Below are positions 36,526-45,326 of a stretch of 64,000 nt of DNA, one piece after another. Position numbers and translations under genes: made by a program. The stretch is taken from the NCBI GenBank assembly GCA_937973685.1, contig CALJKJ010000042.1:20796-84795 (forward strand), in the 5' to 3' direction. The notes beneath the pieces were generated by a model. The model had not been told where the DNA came from, did no database searches, and saw only the letters and a program-made list of their open reading frames with translations. Position 1 is the stretch's first letter. Each line of letters begins with the position of its first letter. The stretch comes from an uncultured Flavobacteriales bacterium. GTDB lineage: Bacteria; Bacteroidota; Bacteroidia; Flavobacteriales_D; Crocinitomicaceae.

Positions 36526-38886
36526 CTACCCTGAACACATTTCACAATTGTCTGGATTCTCTAATGAACAAGCTAATGCAGCTTGCTGATCTTCCAAGGA
36601 TTGAGCAGTTGGTTCTTCTACCATGTCTTTGTTCACAGTAAATTTAATCGCATCCGTTGCTGCTTTTGTACGCAAGTAATACATACCTGTTTTCAAGCCT
36701 TTTTTCCATCCGTAAAAGTGCATTGAAGTCAATTTTCCAAAGTTGGCATTTTCCATGAAAATATTCAACGATTGTGATTGACAGATGTATGCGCCACGAT
36801 CAGCTGCTTGTTCAATGATTGCTTTTTGAGAAATTTCCCAAGCTGTTTTGTACAAGTCTTTGATACGTTGTGGAATCTCATTGATGTTTTGAACTGAACC
36901 ATTCGATGCCATCAATTTTTGACGCATTTCATTTGTCCAAAGGTTTTCTTTTACCAAGTCTTTCAATAAGTGTTTGTTAACCACAATAAACTCACCTGAC
37001 AATACACGACGCGTGTAAATGTTTGATGTGTATGGTTCGAAACACTCGTTATTTCCTAGGATTTGAGCAGTAGAAGCAGTTGGCATTGGTGCAAGTAATA
37101 ATGAATTACGAACGCCGTGTTTTTTCACTTCTTCTTTCAATAAATCCCATTCCCATCTGTTTGTTGGTGTTACACCCCACATATCGAATTGGAAAATTCC
37201 TTGAGATACAGGTGATCCTGCATACGATTCATACGGACCTTCTGCGATAGCTAAATCTTTAGAAGCCGTCATTGACGCATAATAAATTGTTTCGAAAATC
37301 TCGCGGTTCAATGCACGTGCTTCTTCCGACTCAAACGGGAATCCAAGCATGATAAATGCATCTGCCAAACCTTGAACGCCTAATCCAATTGGACGGTGAC
37401 GTAAGTTTGAGTTTTTCGCTTCTGGAACTGGGTAATAGTTCCCGTCGATAATGCGGTTCAAGTTTATCGTCGCTTGGTACGTTACTTCAAACAATTTATC
37501 GTGATCAAACGTACCTTGTTCCGTTACATATTTTGGCAATGCCAACGAAGCTAAGTTACAAACAGCCACCTCATCTGGTGCAGTGTACTCCATGATTTCA
37601 GTACAAAGGTTCGATGATTTGATTGTTCCTAGATTTTGCTGATTTGATTTTTTGTTTGCAGCATCTTTGTACAACATGTAAGGCGTACCCGTTTCAATTT
37701 GAGATTCCAAAATCTTGAACCACAAATCTTGCGCTTTAATTGTTTTACGTCCTTTTCCAGCTGCTTCGTACGACAAGTATAATTTTTCAAATTCATCCCC
37801 GTACGTATCAGAAAGTCCTGGACATTCGTGCGGACACATCAACGTCCACTCGCCATTTTCTTCAACACGTTTCATGAATAAATCTGGAATCCATAACGCG
37901 AAGAACAAATCGCGTGCACGCATTTCCTCTTTTCCTGTATTTTTTTTCAAATCCAAGAAATCGAATACATCTGCATGCCAAGGTTCGATGTACATTGCGA
38001 AAGAACCTTTACGTTTTCCTCCACCTTGATCAACGTAACGAGCAGTATCATTGAATACACGTAACATTGGTACGATACCGTTTGATGTCCCGTTTGTTCC
38101 TTTGATGTATGATCCTGTAGCACGGATATTATGAATAGCTAAACCAATTCCACCAGCCGACTGAGAAATCTGAGCGCACGATTTCAATGTGTCGTAAATA
38201 CCTTCAATACTATCTTCTTTCATTGTTAACAAGAAACAAGAAGACATTTGAGGTTTTGGTGTACCTGCATTAAACAATGTTGGTGTTGCATGCGTGAACC
38301 AACCTTCTGACATCAAGTTGTATGTTTTGATAGCAGCAGGCATGTCATTTTTGTGAATACCTAATGCAACACGCATCAACATTTGTTGCGGACGTTCAAC
38401 GATAATTCCGTTCACACGTAACAAGTAACTTCTTGTCAACGTTTTGAAACCAAAGTAATCGTAACGGAAATCGCGGTCATAGATAATACTTGAATCAAGT
38501 AAATCTCTGTTTTCGCTAATAACCGCATACACATCTTCAGCAATCAACGATGCATTTTGTCCTGTTTTCGGATCGATGTAATTGTATAAATCGTCCATTA
38601 CTTCCGAAAACGATTTTTTCGTTTCCTTGTGCAAGTTAGAAACCGCAATACGCGATGCTAACAAAGCATAATCTGGATGATCCATTGTTTTTCCTGCTGC
38701 TACTTCAGCTGCAAGATTATCTAAAACGGTGGTGGTAACACCGTCATAAATTCCCTCGATAACTCTCATTGCCACTGCTTCTGGCGAAACAAGAGGGTCG
38801 AGTCCGTAACACATCTTGATGATGCGTGCAGTGATTTTGTCAAATTTCACTGCTTCTTTTCTTCCGTCTCTTTTGATAACGTACAT
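36526..38886 (-). CDS. nrdA: Ribonucleoside-diphosphate reductase class I, alpha subunit
   Basis: The 786-residue catalytic subunit reduces ribonucleotides. An ATP-cone (MYVIKRDGRKEAVKFDKIT, residues 1-90) provides allosteric control. The active-site cysteines are in MSSCFLL and SNLCTEI. The C-terminal redox pair is in CEMC close to the end. RPIGLGVQGLADAF and MPTASTAQILGNNECFEPYTS-like segments are typical of the eukaryote-like class Ia group. It lies 38 bp downstream of nrdB in one operon. Confidence 0.98.
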   Translation of the reverse strand: MYVIKRDGRKEAVKFDKITARIIKMCYGLDPLVSPEAVAMRVIEGIYDGVTTTVLDNLAAEVAAGKTMDHPDYALLASRIAVSNLHKETKKSFSEVMDDLYNYIDPKTGQNASLIAEDVYAVISENRDLLDSSIIYDRDFRYDYFGFKTLTRSYLLRVNGIIVERPQQMLMRVALGIHKNDMPAAIKTYNLMSEGWFTHATPTLFNAGTPKPQMSSCFLLTMKEDSIEGIYDTLKSCAQISQSAGGIGLAIHNIRATGSYIKGTNGTSNGIVPMLRVFNDTARYVDQGGGKRKGSFAMYIEPWHADVFDFLDLKKNTGKEEMRARDLFFALWIPDLFMKRVEENGEWTLMCPHECPGLSDTYGDEFEKLYLSYEAAGKGRKTIKAQDLWFKILESQIETGTPYMLYKDAANKKSNQQNLGTIKSSNLCTEIMEYTAPDEVAVCNLASLALPKYVTEQGTFDHDKLFEVTYQATINLNRIIDGNYYPVPEAKNSNLRHRPIGLGVQGLADAFIMLGFPFESEEARALNREIFETIYYASMTASKDLAIAEGPYESYAGSPVSQGIFQFDMWGVTPTNRWEWDLLKEEVKKHGVRNSLLLAPMPTASTAQILGNNECFEPYTSNIYTRRVLSGEFIVVNKHLLKDLVKENLWTNEMRQKLMASNGSVQNINEIPQRIKDLYKTAWEISQKAIIEQAADRGAYICQSQSLNIFMENANFGKLTSMHFYGWKKGLKTGMYYLRTKAATDAIKFTVNKDMVEEPTAQSLEDQQAALACSLENPDNCEMCSG

Positions 38887-38924
38887 GGTGCGCTCTTAAT
38901 TTATTCTATTAGTAATTCTATGCT

Positions 38925-39899
38925 TTAAAAATCTTCGTCTAAGCTAAATGGCTGAGCTTCTTTACCAGACATAACGCCTGCTTTTTGATACTCAGCTACA
39001 CGTTTTTCGAAGAAATTTGTTTTTCCTTGGATGGAGATCATATCCATAAAATCAAATGGATTTGATGTGTTGAACTCACGGTCATTTCCTAATTCTACCA
39101 ACAATCTGTCAGCTACGAATTCAATGTATTGTTGCATTAAATCTGCGTTCATTCCGATCAACTTCACTGGAAGTGCGTCAGTTACGAATTCTTTTTCGAT
39201 TGCAACAGCATCTAAAATGATTTCACGTACTTGTTCTTTTGGCAATTTGTTCACCAAGTGTTTGGTGTACAACAAACATGCGAAATCACAATGTAACCCT
39301 TCGTCACGAGAAATTAACTCATTAGAAAACGACAATCCTGGCATCAATCCGCGTTTTTTCAACCAATAAATCGAACAAAACGAACCTGAGAAGAAAATTC
39401 CTTCAACTGCTGCAAACGCAACCAAACGTTCTGCAAACGAACCGTTGTCTATCCAACGCAACGCCCATTCCCCTTTTTTACGAACACAATCGATTGTATC
39501 AAGCGCGTTGAACAAATGCGCTTTTTCTTTTGAGTCTTTGATGTACGAATCGATCAACAACGAATATGTTTCGGAGTGAATGTTTTCGATTGCAACTTGA
39601 AAACCGTAAAAGAATTTTGCCTCTGTGTATTGCACTTCTTTCAAGAAATGTTCTGCTAAGTTCTCGTTAACGATACCATCAGAAGCAGCGAAAAATGCTA
39701 AGACATGTTTCACAAAGTGACGTTCGTCATCATTCAATTTCGTTTCCCAATCAATTAAGTCAGGAGAAAGGTCGATTTCTTCTGCCGTCCAGAAACTTGC
39801 TTCTGCTTTTTTGTAAAATGACCAAATATCATCATGTTGAATTGGAAACAAGACAAAACGATTGTTGTTTTCTTGTAAAATTGGTTCTAATTGTGCCAT
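38925..39899 (-). CDS. nrdB: Ribonucleoside-diphosphate reductase class I, beta subunit
   Basis: The 324-residue radical-generating subunit has the di-metal ligands Asp74 (AASDGIV), Glu105 and His108 (ENIHSETYS), and later EGIFFSGSF and RDEGLHCDFA. Tyr98 in FFYGFQ occupies the position of the stable tyrosyl radical, so this looks like a conventional class Ia beta and not a Tyr-less type. The C-terminal tail PFSLDEDF is the alpha-binding peptide. It is the first gene of nrdB-nrdA. The 400-bp region upstream has no clear promoter. Confidence 0.97.
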   Translation of the reverse strand: MAQLEPILQENNNRFVLFPIQHDDIWSFYKKAEASFWTAEEIDLSPDLIDWETKLNDDERHFVKHVLAFFAASDGIVNENLAEHFLKEVQYTEAKFFYGFQVAIENIHSETYSLLIDSYIKDSKEKAHLFNALDTIDCVRKKGEWALRWIDNGSFAERLVAFAAVEGIFFSGSFCSIYWLKKRGLMPGLSFSNELISRDEGLHCDFACLLYTKHLVNKLPKEQVREIILDAVAIEKEFVTDALPVKLIGMNADLMQQYIEFVADRLLVELGNDREFNTSNPFDFMDMISIQGKTNFFEKRVAEYQKAGVMSGKEAQPFSLDEDF

Positions 39900-40299
39900 T
39901 TAATTGTGTTAAAAAATTATGTCAAAAATTATAATCCACGATGTGTAATTTATCGTAGCTTATTGGTATTTTTTATTCAAAAACTGTTTATTTCCCTCAT
40001 TGTATTGGTTTGCAACAGAATGCGCAAACTTGTGTCAATCGGGGCATACAAAAGTTGTTAAAATTCTTTCATTTCACAACTAAAGAAATTCACAATCCCT
40101 CAAGGTTTTCAACATGTGCGGGCTAAAAGCCTTTACCATGAACACTTAACGAGTTTATCAACATTTGAATTAAAGATATTCACACTAAAACTCAACTATT
40201 TCTTTCGTTTTTAGAAATGATACAGTTTTGTAACCCTATCGAAACTTTTATAAAATTACGACTGTATTTTACGTATTTTTTTTTATTTTTCGAGAGTTA
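39900..40299. other. Intergenic region between nrdB and comF (400 bp)
   Basis: No gene was found here. It holds a DnaA-box-like TTATCAACA (40155-40163, one mismatch to TTATCCACA) and two copies of AAAGAWATTCACA (40082-40094 and 40172-40184) 90 bp apart. It separates the divergent genes nrdB and comF and must contain both promoters, but no good TTTG/TAnnTTTG pair is visible. Confidence 0.5.
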
Positions 40300-41067
40300 A
40301 TGAACACTCAATTGTTGATTAATCCAAAACACACATTAGACGCAGAGATGACGAAAAAAATCACTCAAAAATTTAACATTTGGAAGAATGATTTCCTCCA
40401 TTTGTTGTATCCACGGTACTGCATTATTTGCAACATGGACACCCCACAAATTCAAGCGACAATTTGTCCCGTTTGTAGTAGTGAACTTCACTATTCAAAT
40501 TATGAAAATTATTTGGAAGCTACGCCCCTAGATAAAATTTTCTGGGGAAGAACGCATGTACATCACACGTATGCCTTGTTGTTGTTTGGCAAAGGAAGTG
40601 CAACGCAAAAAATACTACACACATTAAAATACAAAGATCGCGCTGATTTAGCCAAATACATGGGAAGCGAAATTGGTCGCAGAATCGAACACATGACCCG
40701 TTTTCAAGATTTAGACGCGCTAATTCCTGTTCCATTACATCCAAAAAAAGAATTTATGCGCGGATACAATCAAGCTGAAAAAATTGCAGATGGCATTGCA
40801 GATATTCTTAACATCCCCGTAAACTCAGAACTAATAAAACGTGCTGTCTTCACTGAAAGCCAGACTAAAAAGGGGCGCCTTTCACGTTGGGACAACGTAC
40901 AAGATCGTTTTGAAAGCTACCGCAACAAAGGGAAGGCATTCAAACACATTGCGTTGATAGATGATGTAGTGACGACTGGTGCAACTATCGAAACGTGTAT
41001 ACAAATCCTTCGGAAACAATTTCCTGACGTACAAATTAGCATCTTAACAATCGCTGTTGCGCAATAA
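40300..41067 (+). CDS. ComF family protein (phosphoribosyltransferase fold)
   Basis: The 255-residue protein has an N-terminal four-cysteine zinc site (CIIC at 41-44 and CPVC at 56-59). Its type I phosphoribosyltransferase domain carries the PRPP loop IALIDDVVTTGAT (217-229). FMRGYNQAEKIADGIA and TKKGRLSRWDNV are ComF signatures. ComF proteins assist DNA uptake in competent bacteria; other roles are possible. Because family members usually begin near the KNDFLHLLYPRYC segment, the ATG at 40348 is an alternative start. It is divergent from nrdB. Confidence 0.88.
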   Translation: MNTQLLINPKHTLDAEMTKKITQKFNIWKNDFLHLLYPRYCIICNMDTPQIQATICPVCSSELHYSNYENYLEATPLDKIFWGRTHVHHTYALLLFGKGSATQKILHTLKYKDRADLAKYMGSEIGRRIEHMTRFQDLDALIPVPLHPKKEFMRGYNQAEKIADGIADILNIPVNSELIKRAVFTESQTKKGRLSRWDNVQDRFESYRNKGKAFKHIALIDDVVTTGATIETCIQILRKQFPDVQISILTIAVAQ

Positions 41068-41070
41068 CAT

Positions 41071-41078
41071 TAACTTTG
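41071..41078 (+). promoter_or_regulatory. Possible promoter of the FAD oxidoreductase gene
   Basis: TAACTTTG matches TAnnTTTG and lies 16 bp before the ATG at 41095. The -33 element is unclear. Confidence 0.45.
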
Positions 41079-41094
41079 TGTCAAAATTGATGCA

Positions 41095-42147
41095 ATGCAC
41101 TTTTTAATTGTCGGAGCTGGATTAGCAGGAACAACAGCTGCACACTTGTTACGGGAACGTGGCTTTACTTTTGAACTACTAGATAGTGGTGAAAATGTTT
41201 CCTCTGCTGTAGCAGGTGGCATTATCAATCCGCTTGTTTTTAGGCGCATGACCTTGAGTTGGCGCTTGGATGAATTTTTACCGGTTGCACTCCGTTTTTT
41301 TGAAAAACGTACGCTAGAAATGAACCAACAATTTTATCATGCAGTTCCAATAAGACGTTTTTTTGCCAGTGAACAAGAACGAGAGTTTTGGTTGAAAAAG
41401 CAAGCCTTACCTGACTTTCAGCCATACATGCAACAACAAACTGCATTCGATGCAGCTTTTCCAAATCCAAACAATACGTATGGAACTGGTCTTGTTTTAC
41501 AAAGTGGTTATGTTGATGCCGCTCGTTACACGGAAGCAAATCGGTTGTTTTTTGAGCAGCTCGGTGTTTTACGCAAAGAGAAAATGGATTACGCGCAACT
41601 AGATCCCGTCGCTGGAAGTTACAAAGGTGTTGCTTATGACTGTATTCTTTTTTGTGAAGGAAAAGATGCGCTGTACAATCCCTGGTTTCGAACCATTCCA
41701 CTTCAAGCAACAAAAGGAGAAGTGTTAACAATTGACTGCGCGAAAGCTTCACAAGAAGAATCCTACAACCGTAAATGTTTCATGATGCCGATTGGCAATC
41801 ACCAATTTCGCGTTGGCTCGACCTATGATTGGGATGTAGACAATACTACTCCAACAGAACTTGGTAAAAAAACAATCACCGATAATTTAGCATCCATCTT
41901 AACTGATGCTTACACAATCTCTTCGCATCATGCTGGCGTTCGACCAACCATAAAAGATCGCCGACCTGTACTTGGAAGGCATCCGCATTTTCCAAAATTG
42001 TCAATCGGAAATGGATTAGGCGCAAAAGGATACATGTTAGCACCGTTAATCCTAGAAGAATTGTTGAATCACCTAATTGACGGGGCTCCGGTTCATCCAG
42101 AAACACGCATCGAACGGTTTCAATTCCCAGAGAAAGTTGGGGAATAA
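41095..42147 (+). CDS. FAD-dependent oxidoreductase (DAO family)
   Basis: The 350-residue protein starts with the dinucleotide-binding motif VGAGLAGTTAA (glycines 7, 9, 12) and has a late FAD-binding stretch HHAGVRPTIKDRRPVLGRHP-like followed by NGLGAKGYMLAP. This is the layout of D-amino-acid oxidase/glycine oxidase-type flavoproteins. AVAGGIINPLVFRRMTLSW after the first strand resembles MnmC-type and related oxidases. The substrate is not evident. It is a single gene between comF and the bacilliredoxin gene. Confidence 0.82.
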   Translation: MHFLIVGAGLAGTTAAHLLRERGFTFELLDSGENVSSAVAGGIINPLVFRRMTLSWRLDEFLPVALRFFEKRTLEMNQQFYHAVPIRRFFASEQEREFWLKKQALPDFQPYMQQQTAFDAAFPNPNNTYGTGLVLQSGYVDAARYTEANRLFFEQLGVLRKEKMDYAQLDPVAGSYKGVAYDCILFCEGKDALYNPWFRTIPLQATKGEVLTIDCAKASQEESYNRKCFMMPIGNHQFRVGSTYDWDVDNTTPTELGKKTITDNLASILTDAYTISSHHAGVRPTIKDRRPVLGRHPHFPKLSIGNGLGAKGYMLAPLILEELLNHLIDGAPVHPETRIERFQFPEKVGE

Positions 42148-42221
42148 GTTGCATGCATTACGACAAATACATAAAATTGGTTAAAAGCAGTAAAAATTGA
42201 AAACAAACGAATTAAATGAAT

Positions 42222-42229
42222 TAAATTTG
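42222..42229 (+). promoter_or_regulatory. Possible promoter of the bacilliredoxin gene
   Basis: TAAATTTG matches TAnnTTTG and lies 17 bp before the ATG. A TTG at 42197-42199 is 22 bp upstream, slightly long for a -33 element. Confidence 0.45.
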
Positions 42230-42246
42230 CGTAAAAAATAATAGAT

Positions 42247-42660
42247 ATGTATCCGGCAGAACTCGTAAAACCAATGAAAGAAGACCTTACGAATGTAGGT
42301 TTTGTTCAATTAGAAACAGCAGCAGCTGTTGACCAAGCAATCCCAACAAGTGAAGGAGTAACGTTAGTCGTTGTGAATTCAGTTTGTGGATGTGCAGCAG
42401 GTAATTTACGTCCAGGCGTGAAATTATCGTTGAAAAATGAAAAAACGCCCGCTCATCTATACACTGTTTTTGCAGGAGTTGATACGGAAGCAACACAACA
42501 AGCAAGAAATTACTTTTTGCCATTTCCTCCGTCTTCTCCATCAGTGGCGTTGTTCAAGGATGGTAAACTAATTCATTTTTTAGAAAGACATAATATCGAA
42601 GGTGTTACAGCGGCAATGATTGCTGAAAATTTAGCTGCAGCATACGACGAATTTTGTTAA
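42247..42660 (+). CDS. BrxA/BrxB-family bacilliredoxin
   Basis: The 137-residue protein begins MYPAELVKPMKEDLTNVGF and has the CGC active site in VVNSVCGCAAGNLRPG (Cys47, Cys49), diagnostic of the YphP/YqiW (DUF1094) family. In Firmicutes these proteins remove bacillithiol from oxidised proteins; in Bacteroidota the low-molecular-weight thiol partner is presumably similar (inference). It is a single gene closed by a terminator. Confidence 0.92.
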   Translation: MYPAELVKPMKEDLTNVGFVQLETAAAVDQAIPTSEGVTLVVVNSVCGCAAGNLRPGVKLSLKNEKTPAHLYTVFAGVDTEATQQARNYFLPFPPSSPSVALFKDGKLIHFLERHNIEGVTAAMIAENLAAAYDEFC

Positions 42661-42680
42661 TCCCAACTTATTAAACAACT

Positions 42681-42716
42681 AAAGGCTTCAAAGGGAACTT
42701 TGAGGTCTTTTTTTTT
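42681..42716 (+). terminator. Terminator after the bacilliredoxin gene
   Basis: A 13-bp stem with two G·U pairs (AAAGGCTTCAAAG / CTTTGAGGTCTTT), a GGAA loop and a run of nine T follows the gene. It ends only 8 bp before the tatD start. Confidence 0.9.
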
Positions 42717-42724
42717 AGCTTACT

Positions 42725-43498
42725 ATGTTTATCGATACGCATACACATTTGAATTCGGAACAGTTTGATACTGACCGAAATGACGTTATTCAACGTGCTA
42801 TTCGTGACGGCGTTTCACGCTTTTACATCCCAAATGTAGATCTCGCTTCGATAGCTGGGATGCATGCGTTAGAAAACGCTTTTCCCAACCATTGTTTTGG
42901 CATGATGGGACTTCACCCGTGTTCCGTTGGTGCAGATTGGGAAGCGGTTTTAGCTACCATGAAGGAATATTTGGACCAGCGTTCTTACGTCGCAATTGGT
43001 GAAATTGGCATCGATTTGTATTGGGACAAAACAACCTTTCCTGAGCAACAAGCTGCTTTCCGAACCCAAGTAAAATGGGCGAAAGCAATGAATTTGCCAA
43101 TTGTCATTCATGCGCGTGATTCTTTTCAAGAGATTTACGAAATTTTAGACGAAGAAAATGACGCAACGTTACGCGGAATTTTTCATTGCTTTACAGGAAA
43201 CGTGGAAGATGTGAAAAAGATTGACGCTTACGGAGGCTTTTTATTTGGAATTGGCGGTGTAGTAACCTATAAAACTTCCGATTTGCCAACTGTTATTCCT
43301 GCAATTCCAAGCGATAAATTGGTATTGGAAACTGACGCGCCTTATTTACCTCCTGTTCCTTACCGAGGTAAACGAAACGAGAGTAGTTACCTTGTTCATA
43401 CCGCAGAAAAGGTTGCAACAATTTTAGATCTTCCCCTTACCGAATTAGCTGCACTCACGACAAAAAATGCACTGCGCCTTTTTCAACCAGAAAAATAA
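42725..43498 (+). CDS. tatD: TatD family metal-dependent hydrolase
   Basis: The 257-residue TIM-barrel protein shows the metal-binding MFIDTHTHLN (His6, His8), the segment IGEIGIDLYW with a ligand Glu, VIHARDS with a ligand His, and the late LETDAPYLPPVPYRGKRNE that carries the catalytic Asp. TatD proteins are Mg-dependent 3'-5' DNases or related hydrolases. The ATG lies 8 bp after the T-run of the upstream terminator, so the transcript either begins within the hairpin or reads through it. Confidence 0.93.
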   Translation: MFIDTHTHLNSEQFDTDRNDVIQRAIRDGVSRFYIPNVDLASIAGMHALENAFPNHCFGMMGLHPCSVGADWEAVLATMKEYLDQRSYVAIGEIGIDLYWDKTTFPEQQAAFRTQVKWAKAMNLPIVIHARDSFQEIYEILDEENDATLRGIFHCFTGNVEDVKKIDAYGGFLFGIGGVVTYKTSDLPTVIPAIPSDKLVLETDAPYLPPVPYRGKRNESSYLVHTAEKVATILDLPLTELAALTTKNALRLFQPEK

Positions 43499-43499
43499 A

Positions 43500-43530
43500 C
43501 TTGTGTTTTCAAGAAATTCAAGCAACTTTG
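43500..43530 (+). promoter_or_regulatory. Promoter of the asparaginase gene
   Basis: CTTG (43500-43503), 19 bp and CAACTTTG (43523-43530) match the Bacteroidota consensus at all but the first base of each element. It overlaps the end of tatD. Confidence 0.55.
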
Positions 43531-43549
43531 TACTGTTAAAACAAAGTGC

Positions 43550-44575
43550 ATGAAAACAACCCCACACGTTCTTGTAATTTACACAGGTGGTACAATTGGA
43601 ATGGTCAATGACCCGTTAACAGGTTCATTAACGCCCTTTGATTTTGGTGATGTGTACAAACATATCCCAGAATTAGCACGCTTAAACGTGCAATTGACAA
43701 CCCATGCCTTTGAACGCCCAATCGATTCTTCTGAAATGCAACCAAGTTATTGGAAAACGATGGCGGAATTGATTGATCAGCGTTACAACGAATTTGATGG
43801 TTTTGTTATCCTACACGGATCAGACACCATGGCTTTTTCTGCATCTGCACTCAGTTTCATGTTACAAGGCATTCAAAAACCTGTGATTTTTACTGGTTCA
43901 CAATTGCCTATCGGAACCATTCGTACAGATGGAAAAGAAAACCTCATCACAGCTATTGAAATAGCGGCAGACAAAAACGAAGATGGTTCTGCAAAAATTC
44001 AAGAAGTGGCCATTTATTTTGAATACTCCTTGTATCGTGGCAACCGAACATCCAAAATATCAGCATCCTCGTTTGAGGCTTTTCGCTCACCTAATTTACA
44101 GCCTTTAGCCATTGCAGGTGTTCACATTGATTACAAAGAAAGCGGTTTGAAAGGAAGCGGTGAACTTGCTTTGTTTACGGACTTCGATTCGTCAGTTGGA
44201 TTGATCAAATTGTTCCCAGGATTGGATTGGAACAGTTATTCGTTGTTTTTTCAGCCGACTGTTTTCAAAGCAATCGTATTGGAAACTTATGGATCAGGAA
44301 ACGCACCTTCTGACAAACGTTTTCAGGAATTAGTGTTGGGATATATCGCGCAAGGCGGAGTCGTTTTGAACACAACACAATGTGCAACAGGAATGGTCGA
44401 GCAAGGCAAATACGAAACGAGTTCATTTTTTGAGAAACACGGAGTTATTTCGGGGAAAGATTTAACAACGGAAGCAGCGGTAACAAAAATGATGTACGTC
44501 TTGGGGAAAGCAAAAGGTGACATGCAGCAAATCAAACAGTTGTTGACCAGCAATCTTTGCGGCGAACAAAATTAA
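43550..44575 (+). CDS. ansA: Type I L-asparaginase
   Basis: The 341-residue enzyme converts asparagine to aspartate and ammonia. It has both catalytic threonine motifs: YTGGTIGM with Thr15 and ILHGSDTMAFSA with Thr93-Asp92. IFTGSQLPIGTIRTDGKENL is typical of the cytoplasmic type I family, and no signal peptide is present. The C-terminal domain (about 215-341) contains VLETYGSGNAP. It is a single gene ending 48 bp before tRNA-Ser. Confidence 0.93.
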   Translation: MKTTPHVLVIYTGGTIGMVNDPLTGSLTPFDFGDVYKHIPELARLNVQLTTHAFERPIDSSEMQPSYWKTMAELIDQRYNEFDGFVILHGSDTMAFSASALSFMLQGIQKPVIFTGSQLPIGTIRTDGKENLITAIEIAADKNEDGSAKIQEVAIYFEYSLYRGNRTSKISASSFEAFRSPNLQPLAIAGVHIDYKESGLKGSGELALFTDFDSSVGLIKLFPGLDWNSYSLFFQPTVFKAIVLETYGSGNAPSDKRFQELVLGYIAQGGVVLNTTQCATGMVEQGKYETSSFFEKHGVISGKDLTTEAAVTKMMYVLGKAKGDMQQIKQLLTSNLCGEQN

Positions 44576-44597
44576 TCGGAAACTAAGATAATTTATG

Positions 44598-44605
44598 TAT
44601 TTTTG
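44598..44605 (+). promoter_or_regulatory. Promoter (-7 element) of tRNA-Ser
   Basis: TATTTTTG matches TAnnTTTG, 18 bp before the tRNA. No -33 TTTG is visible. Confidence 0.5.
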
Positions 44606-44622
44606 TCGTCCACAAAACACAT

Positions 44623-44709
44623 AGAGAGGTGTCCGAGTGGTTGAAGGAGCTACCCTGGAAAGGTAGTATACGGGTAACTGTATCGAGAGTTCGAATCTCT
44701 TCCTCTCTG
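44623..44709 (+). tRNA. tRNA-Ser (anticodon GGA)
   Basis: The 87-nt gene folds as a class II tRNA. The acceptor pairs are AGAGAGG with CCTCTCT and the discriminator is G. The anticodon stem CTACC/GGTAG closes the loop CTGGAAA, giving anticodon GGA (codons UCC/UCU). A long variable arm follows (around TATACGGGTAACTGTATC), and the T-arm has TTCGAAT. CCA is not encoded. The 3' end of this gene is duplicated at 45327-45353. Confidence 0.95.
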
Positions 44710-44717
44710 CGAAAATC
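44691..44717 (+). repeat. attL-like repeat: tRNA-Ser 3' end
   Basis: This is the first copy of a 27-bp direct repeat covering the T-loop, T-stem, acceptor 3' strand and 8 bp beyond tRNA-Ser. The second copy at 45327-45353 has a single mismatch. A duplicated tRNA 3' end is the usual footprint of tyrosine-recombinase integration. Confidence 0.7.
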
Positions 44718-44725
44718 AAATTATT

Positions 44726-44760
44726 AAAACCTGTAAAAATTAACTTTTACAGGTTTTTTT
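44726..44760 (+). terminator. Terminator of tRNA-Ser
   Basis: AAAACCTGTAAAA / TTTTACAGGTTTT form a 13-bp stem with a 6-nt loop, followed by T residues. It lies inside the interval bounded by the tRNA-end repeats. Confidence 0.88.
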
Positions 44761-44853
44761 ATACCCTACAAATTTACATTCTATGATATTTGTATTAGAC
44801 ACTAAATAAAAATCGATAATTTTAATGAATTGATCATTCTAATCTAATTACCA

Positions 44854-45309
44854 ATGAAAAAAATCCTATTGATTCTTACAACAGTTTTATCGTTCAACAG
44901 TTATTCTCAAATAACCGTTGAAAAACCACGGATACAATATGTTTCGATTTGGTCGCTGGATGAATTAAAGGAACTTACAGTAGGTTCAAAAATTGTATTT
45001 GAACAAAATTGCAACCAAAAAGTAGAAAAAAACATTGTCGATGGCATAGTACTTTTTGAAAATGTTAGATTCAATAAAGAGAAATTTTCAATAGGAATTG
45101 AGTTTAAAGATACAGTTGTGAACTCAGTTATCTATTACTTTTCAGCTTCACAAATCAAGTTGTTGAAAGAAATAGGATTGCCTGATATAAATGCTATTTC
45201 AGCTTTAAGAAAAGGCGAATGGACATTTTGTGATGAAACAGACAAACTAATTTATGTTGTTTTCAAAACAAAAAAAACCATAACGGTCATAAAAAAACGG
45301 TCTCATTAA
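44854..45309 (+). CDS. Orphan small secreted protein
   Basis: The 151-residue product has a signal peptide (about 1-19, MKKILLILTTVLSFNSYSQ). The mature part is a mix of charged strands and helices with two cysteines (QNCNQK, TFCDET) and ends in a basic tail (KKTITVIKKRSH). I recognise no family or catalytic motif. It is the only gene in the 636-bp islet bounded by the tRNA-Ser repeats, so it may be acquired cargo. It has no evident partner or strong promoter. Confidence 0.65.
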   Translation: MKKILLILTTVLSFNSYSQITVEKPRIQYVSIWSLDELKELTVGSKIVFEQNCNQKVEKNIVDGIVLFENVRFNKEKFSIGIEFKDTVVNSVIYYFSASQIKLLKEIGLPDINAISALRKGEWTFCDETDKLIYVVFKTKKTITVIKKRSH

Positions 45310-45326
45310 CTGGAGATTTGAACCGA

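Noticed and set aside
39900..40299. Replication origin
   Set aside because: There is only one imperfect DnaA box, and no dnaA/dnaN, DnaA-box cluster or clear unwinding element nearby.
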